This document shows positions 1-11,480 of a DNA stretch of 64,000 nucleotides, piece by piece. The position numbers were made by a program, and so were the translations under genes. Positions within the stretch are counted from its first letter, which is position 1. Each line of letters starts with the position of its first letter. The notes beneath the pieces were generated by a model. The model worked only from the letters and a program-made list of their open reading frames with translations. It was not told where the DNA came from and did not search any database. This DNA comes from Eretmocerus hayati. Taxonomy: Eukaryota > Arthropoda > Insecta > Hymenoptera > Aphelinidae. The DNA lies in contig CM056744.1 in the NCBI GenBank assembly GCA_029851415.1, positions 120,684,838-120,748,837 on the forward strand, given 5' to 3'.

Positions 1-1044
1 CGTGATCCAATATAATCGACACTATTTGCATTATAGTTGGTGTACGATTTTTATAGGGTTAGGACATTTCTCGCTGTTAATGACTCAGGTGCTAGAAGTT
101 TTAACCCTTAGACTGACGATACTTTTCCTAAAAAAACGACCACGAAACGTGAAGAAGTGAAAATTTATATATGTATAAGCATGAGTATATCATATGTTGC
201 GATGAATACTCAAGGTCATGGTTGGCTCATACATGAACCAGGCCGGCAGCAAAGGCCGAGTCCCATACTCATATTTTCAAAATCTTGCAAATTCTTATCC
301 AGTTACGTCTAAATGAGTCCCTGACTCTGTAGGATGTAATAGGCTGTCTGAATCAGTCTCTCATACTATCCAATCATCAACAACACCACATACCGAAACT
401 ACCACTCATGAAAGGTGGAAAATTTATAACCAGAAAATTAGTGAAATTTTAGAGAATTTTGTGATGAAATGGTTTGTGAAGTATCTAAATTGTAACTCAT
501 AGTAGTTTTGAACACACAAATGTACACAAATTACTCCTAATGAGGGTCAGAAATGTTCACAATTTTTGATCATGGGTGGATATTGCGTTTTCAGTGAATT
601 TTTTTTCCAGCAAATAGAGCTCTCAAAGGGAGAGGGAGAGATTTCCATTGAATTTATGTGGAGTGAATTTTAGCTGTTCTGTCCTTTTTGCTGTGGGCAG
701 GTTGAGAGATGTCTGAATATTACATGCGAGAATTCGTTGAATCGATGAAAATCACCCCCGTTTCAGGGGTAGTTCGGGTATCTTAGTGAATGGAAGACAC
801 ATTCCGGGGTCGATTTCGGTATTATATAGACTAATTGCCGAAAAATTTTCAGGAAAGCTGATGTGAGTCGGATATTGTATTCTTGAATTTGAAGGAATTT
901 CACCCTCTCGTTTAGGGCAGTTTCGATAAATTGATTGACTCGGAAAAATTCCAGATCAGTTCGCGATGGTTCTTGAGCCATTTCACAACAGAAATCAAAT
1001 GGCTCATATATATGCGCCAGACCGGCAGTCGGGCAAAGACAGAA
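1..1044. other. no gene recognised
   Basis: AT-rich sequence with only short, unsupported reading frames on both strands. I see no splice-flanked exon, RNA gene or clear terminal inverted repeat before the palindromic element that starts near 1045. Confidence 0.5.
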
Positions 1045-1370
1045 CATGGTCTCCGAGGCGTGGATTCGGTGGAAACTCTGGGGGTCCACTCCTTTTGGCA
1101 TCAAAAGATGATATCTGAAACCGTTTACTTGTTTGAATGCTAAAGCTTTCTGGAGCTACATTCCATGATATTAGCATTGATATTGTATCTATACATATGT
1201 ATCAATTCTCATGGTCAGTCTATATGAACAATGCTAATAATATAGACTGTAGCTCCAAAACGCTTTAATTTAAGTAAGCAGCTCTGTATCATCTTTTGGT
1301 ACCGGAAGGAGATGATTTTCACGATTTCAGGCAAATCCACAGACCCACAAGCTATGACCTCTCATTATTA
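1045..1370. mobile_element. palindromic MITE, family P, copy 1
   Basis: About 325 bp that folds back on itself: the left part with AACTCTGGGGG and CTCCTTTTGGCATCAAAAG is mirrored on the right by CATCTTTTGGTACCGGAAGGAG and a CAGGCAAATCC end. Around the centre, TTCTGGAGCTACA and GATATTAGCATTG are mirrored by CAATGCTAATAATATAG and TGTAGCTCCA. Related palindromes sit at 12751-13070 and about 20580-20880. No coding capacity. Non-autonomous hairpin DNA element; superfamily unknown because the target-site duplication is not clear. Confidence 0.55.
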
Positions 1371-1559
1371 GTAACTTACTATACCAAGTCGAGGGATCCT
1401 CTTTTATACGATCAAAGAAAATTCGAAAAAAGGTTGGACCCAGTGACACACGATGAGTCCATGACATGACCAGCCGAATTGCAGAACAAGAAAATTGATT
1501 ATGATGTCAATATTCGTAGAATACTATGACGTGGCTAAGCTGACTATTCAATTTGGCAT

Positions 1560-1910
1560 CTCAGAATTGTGATTAAATCAGTATCTAGCACCTGAACCAA
1601 ATATTGGAGATGAATCATCCAATGGACATCACTGCCGCAGTCAGAATTCATTCATGATAATTGAGATTTTTTACAACGGCGAACACAAGAGTAATGAGCC
1701 TGCGAGCGTCAGAGTCCCATCGTACCAGAGTTTCGGTCATGTGGAGTAGTGACCATTGAAAATGACACGCCGAGGCACGAAAAATGCTCCCACCATGTAA
1801 TTATCCCCGAAACTCCAAATGTTTATCATACTATTACGCGCTGATTCAGCTTCATTAAAACGCTTTTTTCGGCCTATAAAGGACAAGCGACATCCACTTA
1901 CAGTCAGTCA
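1560..1910 (+). promoter_or_regulatory. promoter of peptide gene copy 1
   Basis: TATAAA lies at 1875-1880 and an initiator-like TCAGTCA about 30 bp downstream (near 1904). Upstream is a block of roughly 250 bp shared with copies 2 and 3, including CACCTGAACCAAA, GAGCCTGCGAGCGTCAGAG and CATTGAAAATGACACGCCG. At 1840-1850 is GCTGATTCAGC, a palindrome about 25 bp upstream of TATA that resembles a Maf-recognition half-site pair. Conservation among paralogues and in the inverted copy argues that this is the working promoter; the binding factor is inference. Confidence 0.7.
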
Positions 1911-1999
1911 CTTCGTCCGAGAAAACAAAACTTCTCTGCTCGATCCTACGTGATTTTGCGTTTGTTTTATTATTCATATTTTGTCAAGTCTTGGTCAAG

Positions 2000-3304
2000 A
2001 TGAAGTTATTGTCGTTGGTTGTGATCGTTTGTTTTTGTGTTGTGGTGTCTGCAAGAGTACGATGGCCGTACTACATCATAGAGGAATCTGAGGAGGTGTA
2101 CGGGGATGACGAAACAGGTGAGTCTACAGCATCAAAATGGATAATGAAAAAATTAATTTGTATACAATTGTTCTGAGATGCTCGTGGATTTCAAGCTGAT
2201 GCATGCTTTTGAATCCTTGAAAATTTTTTCGATCTGTGTAATTTACACTAATTCCAGTATGATTCATCGCACAGATGATCTTAAGAAATATTCCATCCTT
2301 TCGACAAACTCTTCTGAAATAATTACCAGGAGAGATGTTATAACAATTGCATCTGAAAATTAGCTCTAACGTGATATACACATTTTTATGATATGCTTCT
2401 CATCCAGATTCCACGCCTATCCACCATACAAATGATTGAATCCTGTTTCTACATTTTCAGAGAAAAAGCCTCCAAAATGCGCTTGGGTGTTGGACCGAGA
2501 GTGTCCCAAGAGTTCCATCAAATATAAGGTGAATATCACATGAGTGCATCAATAACTAATAGATTCAGGCAATAGAAAAGTGCTTCTGTATAAAAAGATC
2601 AATCTCGTGACAGTACAACCTTGGACTTGGTCCACCAATTCACAAAATATTCATCAGAGGTTGTTAAATATTCTCAGTACTAGACGTTCTTAGATTTTCG
2701 AGTACTACATGGGGTTTCTTGAATTGTTGGAAGAAATGATTTCCTTCGAAGACTCCAGCTAAGAGCAAGGCTCAATTATCCACATTGGAAGTTTTTGGCT
2801 GATCATCGATTCGATCAAGACTCGGAGGCAATGACGATATTCGAGACAATATCTTCCTGTCAATCGGTGACGGAATGTAGTTGCTCAGAATGAATTTATT
2901 GACGAACATTCATTCGTATGTCTTTGTGACGGCAGATTCATTTCAACGCGGCCGCATCTAGAAGGAGAATGCCAATATTCTCAGATGTATTGCATGACAA
3001 TAAGAGACTCACATGTTTTTCTTCCTCTTTGAAGCAACTGAAAGAATTCCAAAGTTCTGACCAGATCTGTGATTCGCAACATTCATGCACTTCCTCGTCG
3101 ATAGCTCGATGTGTCCCATGTCAACTCCTTAGAATTCCATTCAGTAAATGATGCTCACAATGACCGAGGTCATATTCCAGTAGTCTCATTCTAAAATTCG
3201 TCGATTTGTTCCAGTACCAGTTCTACTACATCGGCTACACCTACTGTTGCGAGAGGGATAATCGGTCGTACTATCCTTACGTTCTGAGATCAACCAAGAG
3301 ATGA
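2000..3304 (+). CDS. secreted Tyr-rich four-cysteine peptide, copy 1
   Basis: Three exons: 2000-2117, 2461-2528 and 3215-3304, joined by GT-AG introns of 343 and 686 bp, giving a 91-residue precursor. The start is the ATG at 2000, in the same place in all three paralogues and followed by a signal peptide (MKLLSLVVIVCFCVVVSA, cleavage probably after residue 18). The mature part begins RVRWPYY, has an acidic stretch (EESEEVYGDDETE), then a basic core with cysteines spaced C-x7-C-x18-CC, about twelve tyrosines, and a basic tail ending STKR. Four cysteines allow two disulphides. I recognise no known family. The layout, acidic segment before a cationic Cys core, resembles host-defence or gland peptides, but that is inference. 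Near-identical introns link it to copy 3; near-identical exon 3 and 3' UTR link it to copy 2. Confidence 0.85.
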
Positions 3305-3418
3305 GGAGTTATTACCCGGTACCCGCCAGCAGTTACCGATTCGGCAGTTTGCCATCAGACGAATGCAACCTCGTGATGGGGTTGTTGAATGTTGCCATGT
3401 TGTACATGATAAGAACCT

Positions 3419-3424
3419 AATAAA
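3419..3424 (+). terminator. polyadenylation signal of copy 1
   Basis: AATAAA 115 bp after the stop codon, in the same place as the AATAAA of copy 2, at the end of a conserved 3' UTR. Confidence 0.7.
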
Positions 3425-4205
3425 TACAAAAAAAAGACCATGTACGAGTTATTATTGCCAAATCTCGTGGGGCTATTGAACGTCGTTTAGTGAATATTCA
3501 ATGATTTAATCGTACAAATTGTACGAGTTCAGCCAACTTATCTGATTTCAGGGCCTCTATTATTCGTTCTGCTTCTTGCGTACTTGTGATCGTCACAACT
3601 AAACAATGTGGACTCGACTGTTTCGCACTTTATGTCCAGTATAAACTCGTCAGGAGTGTGACCCTCTGAATTCGATCACTAAGTGGCTCAACTCGGTACT
3701 TCAATATGACGTTGGGCTTAAATGATAGGTGGCACATCCAATAATCAATATTGATGAAAATTATTGTTTAAAAATTGGGGTGCGGCATAAATAAACAACA
3801 AAAACATGCAATTTCTCACGTCTTTTTCTATTTTTCCGTCTTAAGTCGGAAAATATCAAATATTCAGGAAAATGTGTTGAGAGATAATTTGTAGATCTTT
3901 AAAATATCTACAAAATTGATATGTACACTTTTCCTCGCAAATTGCAACCCTTTGGAGTTATTCCTCGTCAAAGTCAAAATTTAATTTGTTTAAACGAATT
4001 TGCTGAAACTGTTTATAACGGGCTGAAACTATTTCCTCTGGGTAATTCAGTGAATTTGGAGCAAAAAAGATCTCCAAGTATTTTTTCCTAAACTTGATCA
4101 TTTTCGAGTGATGGGAATGGCCAATTTCGCGAATCTCAACCCTAAATGCATTCATGTCAGCGCGGGTAATTCTAGAATCAGTCCAAAACGGTTGTTTCCT
4201 CATTA
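3425..4205. other. no gene recognised
   Basis: AT-rich. The first 120 bp still match the region downstream of copy 2, so the duplicated segment runs past the poly(A) site to about 3535. The remainder shows no feature I can name. Confidence 0.5.
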
Positions 4206-4211
4206 TTATAA

Positions 4212-4451
4212 CACGTTCGCTGAGGCGGGGTCTACCAGTGGGCCCCGCGATCTTTCATTTTTCAATCCTCATCAGCCCGTCATGATTCGAAAAATGTCTC
4301 CAATAAGAATCTTTCGAGATAATCTATTTTGACTAGAGCGTAAACAACGAGCCAAGAAAGTTTGCCCCTATCCAGACATATTGGCCACAATACGGATGTC
4401 CACTTCATGACCGGAATAAAACTATGGAAAATTGTCCCCGCAGCAAACGTG
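4212..4451. mobile_element. piggyBac-like relic with CACGTT/AACGTG ends
   Basis: Left end CACGTTCGCTGAGGCGGGG and right end CCCCGCAGCAAACGTG form short inverted termini. The same termini with TTAA at the edge occur at 14547, 41839 and 58048. The interior aligns, in opposite orientation, with 14280-14520. TTAA-flanked ends are typical of piggyBac-type elements, but no transposase is preserved, so the class is inferred. Confidence 0.4.
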
Positions 4452-4661
4452 CTAGCGTAACTAATATGGAAAAAAAGCATGACAAGGTTTACAGGTGCGT
4501 ACATTCGAAAACTTGAGACGGGCCAAGTTAGGGAATTGGGCAAATTAGGCACAAGGCTTACGTCAAATGTTACGTTGCAAACGTTATGATTTGCACGATA
4601 CTATCTACTCCACATACTATGATTGTATTGAGGTAATTGTACATCAAAATTATTCATCTAT

Positions 4662-6444
4662 GATGAATTCCACGCCAAAGCGACCTACGGAAAGGGGTCA
4701 TCTCTCAGATTCTTTTTTAAGCTTTTTCATTCGATTCTATGGCCCAAAATAGGAACTTCGGACCACCTATGGGGCCCAAAAAAAATTTTTTCTCTCCGTT
4801 GCACGCACATCCGTCAACAGACCGAAAATTTATCGTGTAAAAATCGATGCTCTCTTATTCACGAAAATGGGAATATTTCGAGTTTTTGAATAGCTATCGA
4901 TTCGCGGGTTGCAGCATCTGAAAGGGCATCAAAAAACCTATCGAAAACGTTGTCGGAAATTCCTTCTCTGTGATTTGGGGGCCTCCTGGAGGCAAAAGAG
5001 TGTTTTTCACTAAAATGTTGATTCCTCAAAAAGCCATTTTTTTTATTTTTTTAAAATCATATATTTGACGTAAAATTTTGCGTTCTTTCGGAAAAAATTG
5101 GTTTCAGAGAAGTTTGGGGCGATCCAAGTGACTTATGAGCCATTTTTTGAAAATTCGATTTTTTCGGTTTCAGAAAAAGGCGATTTTCTGCGCATGCGCA
5201 CAAGCGTAGACTTTCGGCGCCACTTTCAATGGAAAGCTGACAAAATTTCCTATAAAATGACTACCCGCAAAGTTGAAATTCATGCACTGAAACGCGATCT
5301 GCAGGGGTTAATTATGTCGAATCAGAATCACATGAAAATTCAGCTCATTAACGCCTTTGTGGCACCTGCTGAGATGACACTCTCACGAGATCTTTTCGGG
5401 ACTCAATTTTGAGTACGAAATTGACCTGAAAAAAATTCGGACCACATGATTTCAACGTAAAATTGTATGAACTTTCAAAATATGCGATGAAAAACCCCGT
5501 TTGAGGCGAACCCGAGGTGCTACATCCAATTTTTTGCCAGAAAATACGATATTTCACATTCAAAATTGCGAAAAATTGGATGTAGCACCTCGGGTTCGCC
5601 TCAAACGGGGTTTTTCATCGCATATTTTGAAAGTTCATACAATTTTACGTTGAAATCATGTGGTCCGAATTTTTTCCAGGTCAATTTCGTACTCAAAATT
5701 GAGTCCCGAAAAGATCTCGTGAATGTGTCATCTCAGCAGGCGCCACAAAGGCGTTAATGGGCTGAATTTTCATGTGATTCTGATGCGACATGTTTAACCC
5801 TTGCAGATCGCGTGTCAGTGCATGAATTTCAACTTTGCGGGTAGTCATTTTATAGGAAATTTTGTCAGCTTTCCATTGAAAGTGGCGCCGAAAGTCTACG
5901 CTTGTGCACATGCGCAGAAAATCGCCTTTTTCTGAAACCGAAAAAATCGAATTTTCAAAAAATGGCTCATAAGTCACTTGGATCGTCCCAAACTTCTCTG
6001 AAACCCATTTTTTCCGAAAGAACGCAAAATTTTACGTCAAATATATGGTTTTAAAAAAATAAAAAAAAATGGCTTTTTGAGAAATCAACATTTTAGTGAA
6101 AAACACTCTTTTGCCTCCAGGAGGCCCCCAAATCACAGAAAAGGAATTTTCGACAACGTTTTCGATAGGTTTTTTGATGCCCTTTCAGATGTCGCAACCC
6201 GCGAATCGATAGCTATTCAAAAACTCGAAATATTCCCATTTTTGTGAATAAAAGAGCATCGATTTTTACACGATAAATTTTCGGTCTGTTGACGGATGTG
6301 CGTGCAACGGAGAGAAAAAATTTTTTTTGGGCCCCATAGGTGGTCCGAAGTTCCTATTTTGGGCCGTGGAATCGAATGAAAAAGGTTAAAAAAGAATCTG
6401 AGAGATGACCCCTTTCCGTAGGTCGCTTTGGCGTGGAATCCATC
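4662..6444. mobile_element. 1.78-kb foldback palindrome
   Basis: Two arms of about 873 bp (4662-5534 and 5571-6444) are near-perfect inverted copies around a 36-bp loop. The outer ends read GATGAATTCCACGCCAAAGC on the left and its inverse on the right. Differences are scattered substitutions, so the two arms have diverged little. Reading frames in the arms are mirror copies of one another without a recognised domain. It is either a foldback-type transposon or an inverted duplication; if transcribed it would give a very long hairpin RNA. Confidence 0.85.
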
Positions 6445-7180
6445 CTATAGAATATCTTGAGACTCCGCTCATATGGTGTTGAGATATTTAGGAGAAGCAT
6501 GCGAAATCCCACAGCAATTGGCCTTCCCATTTTTGAGCCATAGATGTAGAAAGGTAGGATGTTCTTGACACTTTCAACATTGCGTCATGGGAGCGGGGGG
6601 AAAAGTGCTACAAAATAGGCTCTAGAAAAAAATATGTGCAAGAAAAATCACCAGAATCTAGAGAAGAGAAGTTTACTTGTTGGTAGATGCATGACACGGC
6701 CAAATCCCTACACGATTGACCATGTCATTTTTGAAGAATCGTTTGTAGAGAATCCAAAATGCAAGACAAAATGTTCATGGCACTCAGCTATGGAATTTGA
6801 GTCTCTTCCTGTTTACGAAGGCTGAAGTAGCTGATTTTGTCCATTAGTTGACAAGAAACACGGCTATTTCCGGTATAAAGTGTTCCGAGACAATTGATGT
6901 AGCCAAAAAAGTGAGGTTAAATCTTTTTCACTCGCGTAGTTGGTGTATACATATAACTGTGCCACTTCAGGTGCCGATAGCTTTAAGGAATTTTCGAAGG
7001 ATTTAAAAAAAGTCAGAGAAGTAGACCGGCTGGCATACTCATGGTCTAAGCCCTATGATACATCTTTAGACTGTGATGGCTTTAGTCGGTGAAACTCATT
7101 CGGGCTTCCTTGGTTTGCTAACGCTTTTGATAGGCATAACAGTTTCTGATTCATCTCTGCAAAGTGTAAAACCCTAGGCT
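6445..7180. other. no gene recognised
   Basis: AT-rich sequence between the foldback palindrome and the next inverted arms. Only short reading frames; no terminal repeats or RNA gene seen. Confidence 0.45.
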
Positions 7181-7619
7181 TACACTTACCACGGTGCTCT
7201 TGGAGTGTTCGAAAGTTTTGCAAAATTCACAGAAAAATCTGGAACAGCTAAGTATCATATTCCTCTCGTTCTTCCGGACAAGATTCGATGTCGACCTAAA
7301 CCAAATCTACTTCAACATTAAAATGAGAGCAAAAAGGGCAAAAATGTGTTAACTCCACTTGATTGCATGTATTCTGATCAGCATCGATAACCACTCGACG
7401 GATCGCAGTGGCAGAGCGGCTGTATCAACGTTCCTGGGTGGGTTGCAGAGCAAGGAACATGCTTTTCTGTAGGAAATTTCTCGTAGAATCAGCTGGAGAC
7501 AGTCATTTTTTCAAATCAAGCATCGCTCGAAGCATCACTTTTGGTGATCAAACGGAATCGCGCATGAACCAGTTGCCGCAAGTAATCTAGTAACTACGCT
7601 TTGAGCTCGTGATTATATT

Positions 7620-7920
7620 GGTCAACAAGGTATGGAGATCGAGATACCGTCAATCGCGGTAACTTTGGAAAGAAAATTGCATTTTTCCCTTAAACCTCAC
7701 TAAACTTGTACGTCTTACATCAGAAGCGCGTTGTATTTGTAGTCAATCGAAAGATTACAATTTCAGCTTTCAATTGCGGTCTCTATGAAGGTCCATTTGG
7801 ACATCTCTGGTTGGAGCAATGAGCGCTGAGAGTCGTGTTCCCAAGTTAAACACGTAGTGAGGTAACTTTGAAACAGGAATTGTTATCCAAATTACACTTT
7901 TCGAACTTGAATCGTCCTCT
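7620..7920 (+). repeat. dispersed repeat, related to 49740-50000
   Basis: Segments with GGTAACTTTG, CATCAGAAGCGCGTTGTATTTG and GGACATCTCTGGTTGGAGC align in order with 49755-49925 (GGGTAACTTTGAAAC, CCAGAAGTGCATTGTGTCTG, GGACGTTCCTAGTCGGAGC). Old interspersed repeat of unknown class; a further block (8640-8760) matches 50110-50290. Confidence 0.45.
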
Positions 7921-7921
7921 T

Positions 7922-8280
7922 TCATGAATCAATGATATCAAACTGGTAAATCGGCATTTGGAGAACTAATTTTTATTTCTCTATTGGCGACCTCGGATTT
8001 ATGGCCATTTTTGATGACATAACATTGAGACAAAGATCTGCCGGGCCCTGGATAGCTCAATGGTAGAGCATCTTCCCGGCAAGAAGAAGGATCCAGTTCG
8101 ATCCTCGGTCCAGGCATTTTTTTCACGATGTCATTCAAATGCATTTCTTCTTTGATTAACATCTTGACGATCAAACCCCGATCGATAATTTCTCATTAAG
8201 AATGGCCTCAAATCCGAGATCACCAATGGAGAAATAAAAATTAGTCCTCCAAATGCCGATTTACGAATTTAATATCATGA
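7922..8280. mobile_element. short TIR element carrying a tRNA-like sequence
   Basis: Inverted arms of about 85 bp, 7922-8012 and 8198-8280, share AATCGGCATTTGGAG and CTAATTTTTATTTCTC with their inverse. They enclose about 185 bp that contains a tRNA-like sequence followed by a run of T. A MITE-like element that has captured, or been built around, a polymerase III unit. Confidence 0.6.
8046..8116 (+). tRNA. tRNA-like sequence (Ala-GGC-like), probably not functional
   Basis: A 71-nt cloverleaf can be drawn. The acceptor stem CCCTGGA/TCCAGGC pairs six of seven. The D arm is GCTC-AATGGTA-GAGC, the anticodon stem TCTTC/GAAGA is perfect, and the T arm has a TTCGATC loop with four of five stem pairs. 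The loop CCGGCAA would place GGC as anticodon. Position 33 is C instead of the near-universal T and the 1:72 pair is C-C, so decoding function is doubtful. Internal A and B box sequences and a T7 run right after the 3' end suggest polymerase III could still transcribe it. It sits between inverted repeats of a MITE, so a tRNA-derived mobile sequence is most likely. Confidence 0.5.
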
Positions 8281-8521
8281 AAATTGTTATTGTTACTTAT
8301 TCGTCAATTAATTAATAAACTAGGTCCGGCAATCGATTTTCACTATCAGTAATTGAACCCTGAGTGTCTTGACTTTCTATTGACCTATTGTAAAAGTCCA
8401 TCTGGTTGAATTCAACTTCTATAATCAAGCATAGACACCTTCATCATACTTCACTGTCTGCACCACGGTTATCTCTCGAGAAGGAGAATACACTCACAGT
8501 CGGTTTCCGCCAAAAACTGCT

Positions 8522-8594
8522 ATGACTCGGCTCCCATCGGTCGAAATGAAACGTTCTTTGGATCATTTGAGAGCTCTTATCAACGACTACTTGA
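8522..8594 (+). CDS. possible first coding exon inside the large element
   Basis: An ATG at 8522 opens 24 codons (MTRLPSVEMKRSLDHLRALI...) that run straight into a strong donor, A|GTAAGT, at 8595. The context is the interior of the 7180-11910 element, so this might be the relic first exon of an element-encoded protein. A further exon-like piece flanked by TTTTACAG and GTGCGT is at 11175-11213. No domain recognised; chance is not excluded. Confidence 0.2.
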
Positions 8595-8799
8595 GTAAGT
8601 AGAATCTAATGATAATGATATAGATCTTAGGATATAAATGAGAGAAAATGGATAGGTGTTCCAAAGTTACCCCAGTTTCTGGCAAAAAATACGTACTTCT
8701 CAGTTTCTACTTTACAAAATTAAATTTGGCTAAAAATACTCCAATGTAACAACGGATTCATCCAGATTTGTGTACAGACAAGTGGAATCTAGCTCAGCT

Positions 8800-9820
8800 A
8801 CCTTCGATTCGACCTGCTGGAGTCGGAATCACACCACTTTTTGCAGCGGACCCCCTCGCGACTATACTAGCCCAGCTCCGGTACCCGCGCAATTCATCGA
8901 GCAGCCCGCGTAATTCGACCTTCCACGCCAGATAGTTGTCTCTAATACGCCATTCGTAAGCGGAACACTTGCCAGCGTTGATATCCTCCCGATGACCACT
9001 TCGAACGAATCAGCCTGCATCTCAAGATCACTTGCTCTCAGGATCTCTGGTCCAAGAGATAGCTCTAGGGTCTTGCAGCTGGCAACTCCTCTTTTTCATA
9101 GGAGCTCAACCGCAAGGGAGGTTGGGGCATGGCGCCTCATCCCTGGGGTGTGACGACCCTCCGGCCCCAGTTACCGCCCGCCGGAGCGAGGAGACCGCAC
9201 ATCTCCATCCGGCACCACGGGAGTGGGTGAGTCTAGGGACTCAAATTGGGATCGCCCTCGGGCGATAACAATGCGAGCCCGTAAGACTCATCCATCATCC
9301 CGAGGGACTCTTTGGGCTCTCAGGAAGCCTAGAAGAGTCCCAAAACCCCCCACCGAGGGGTGGGTCTCGGCCTTGTGCTGGGGGCTGAGCCCGAAATTCG
9401 GTAGTCGGGGAGGAGGACTGAGCCATCACCGAGCCTGGCTCGGTGTTGGCCATCCTCCAAACCGACGTGCTGGCAGGGCGTATCCTTGCCCCGCGCCCAT
9501 GGGGGCAACCGGGGTTGAGCCGAAAGTCAGGGATCCGGTATATAAAAGACAATATTTCTGTTCATAGGAGCTCTAAGAACAGATGAGAACAACCAGTAGA
9601 CGACTTTTTAGGAGCGCCAAGAGTCGTACTAGTCCGCGACACCATCACTTGGACATACACTTTTGGCCCGGAGGGAGCTCCTCCGTCTTAGTATAGGATC
9701 ACACACCCGCGTCGGCTTCTTGGGAGCTCCAGGAGTCGACCCCACACACGAGCTATGCCCCGCGTTTGACCTGGAGGGAGCTCCTCCGTGGCTCTATAGT
9801 AACCCGTAATGGCATATAAT
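8800..9820. repeat. GC-rich block, probable retroelement fragment
   Basis: This kilobase is markedly richer in G+C than its surroundings, with a sharp return to AT-rich DNA near 9830. It contains repeated short motifs such as CATAGGAGCTC and GGAGGGAGCTCCTCCGT. Reading frames at 9032-9268 and 9223-9567 end without a domain I recognise. Composition and texture recall untranslated or 5' regions of arthropod non-LTR retrotransposons, but I cannot identify a family. It could also be a captured genic fragment. Confidence 0.3.
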
Positions 9821-9863
9821 CTGTATCAACCGTCTCTTACGCTAGACCGTATTTGTAATACAT

Positions 9864-10634
9864 ACTCACAAGGGGAGGTCAGGGTCTGCGGGAGCTGAAG
9901 CTCCATGAAAATTTACTTACATACTGTTTGGGGCAAAAAAAATATACGTATCTTCCAGTTTACTTGAATAGGCCTCTAGAAATTCAGGAGAAATATATCA
10001 AACCTGCAAATACAATCCTCTGTAAGAAACACTTTTAAATGTCCAAGGAGGCTTGGTGTGTCGAAATCGGCTTATAAAACTCTCCCAATCTCTTAATAGT
10101 GGCGCATCCTTGTTCGTATAATTATGTAGGAAATTGAAAAGTATTTTTTACAAAGGATTGTAGATATTATTCTGAATATAATGATAGCAATACACACTAT
10201 CTCTGTGTAATCGAATCGACTTACAGGTGCAAGAATGTACATACGTTGCCAGTGGAAGGACAATGCCGATACTTTGCTTGAGACTTTGAGAATGATTGAT
10301 GAATATTTTGGATGAGGCTCATAACTCAATGTGAGGACCCTTCGTGCTTCAAGTAACATTTTTGAGTTCCACATTAGATCAAGTCACCAACTATCTGACC
10401 AAGTTAGTATGTTCTCAGTGTCTGTGAGTCCACCGTCCATGACCATGCATGACCACGTATGATCATATATGAACAGTCATTGGTATATCTGCAGGTTTGA
10501 TATATCTCTCCTGAAACTCTAGAGGCCTATTAAAGTAAACTGAAAAATACGTATATTTTCTTTGTGCCAAACAGTATAAAAGAAAGTTTTCATGGAGTTT
10601 CAGCTCCCGCAGACCCTGACCTCCCCTTGTCAGT
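9864..10634. mobile_element. 771-bp TIR element, ACTCACAAGGGG ends
   Basis: Termini ACTCACAAGGGGAGGTCAGG and the inverse CTGACCTCCCCTTGTCAGT continue as inverted repeats of about 150 bp, including CTGCGGGAGCTGAAGCTCC mirrored at 10590. Possible 3-bp target duplication CAT on both sides (9861-9863 and 10635-10637). The 470-bp interior has no transposase. The ends match those of the smaller elements at 13138-13455 and 18142-18451, so one transposase family probably moved all three. Confidence 0.7.
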
Positions 10635-10639
10635 CATGA

Positions 10640-11480
10640 ATATCAGATTCCTTTTCCCTATTCATCATTCATGACTAATTTTAAATACGGTTTCAATATA
10701 TCTATTTTACTTAATTGAACGCTGTCTCCAAAGTCTTCAAATGGACCTAATCCCGATTTCCTGACCCCAGAAAACCCCTCGGTTACATCTTCCGAGGGAC
10801 TGTCTGTTAGATTAAAAACATACATCTGAAGAAGTCAGCTTACAAACGAATAAATAGCTGATGGAGGCCCTCGCGGCAATGCGAAACATTGTTTATGCTT
10901 GTTCTCAGTGGAGGAAACCGGTATTAAGGCCTTAAGATTAACTGGCTCGCCAACTGTGCGTGATAACCACTCTTTCAGGGGTTATTCCAAAGTTAACCCC
11001 CCTCCCTATTCCAAAGTTGCCCCAGATAACGGTAACTCATTGATCCATGATTCTTTGGCTTATTTTTACATGTAGAATCTGAATATGAGATTCGTTTCAA
11101 CCATACTTGTCAGGATTTCATTTGAGATCCAAGGAACATAAGTAAATTCTCACGAATGAGTACGATTTTACAGAACAAAAATCCGAGCAACAGTCTCGAT
11201 GTACGATCCAGGTGCGTTTGCAGATCATGCCATCTTTGGGGTCATATTCAGCAGGTTAGAGCACGTTATACTATCTGCTGTGAAGGTGTTGCGTCTCACT
11301 GCAAATGAATACAACTAGATCGGTTGATTGGAAAACTTCGGTAAATATCGAAATAATAATGATTCTTGGGAAATTACAGCATTTTTCCGCAACTCAAATA
11401 ATAACCTGACAAGTACGACTGAAACTGACCTCAAACTTGGATTCTACATAAAAAAAAAATACATTAGAAATCATGAACTA
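10640..11480. other. no gene recognised; repeat pieces
   Basis: Interior of the large inverted-arm element. Contains CCAAAGTTAACCCC and CCAAAGTTGCCCCAG, motifs also found near 8660 and 50110. No supported coding exon beyond the weak candidate at 11175-11213. Confidence 0.4.

Noticed and set aside
5098..5977. Paired frames of 94-104 codons on opposite strands
   Set aside because: Mirror images from the two arms of the 4662-6444 palindrome, with no recognised domain.
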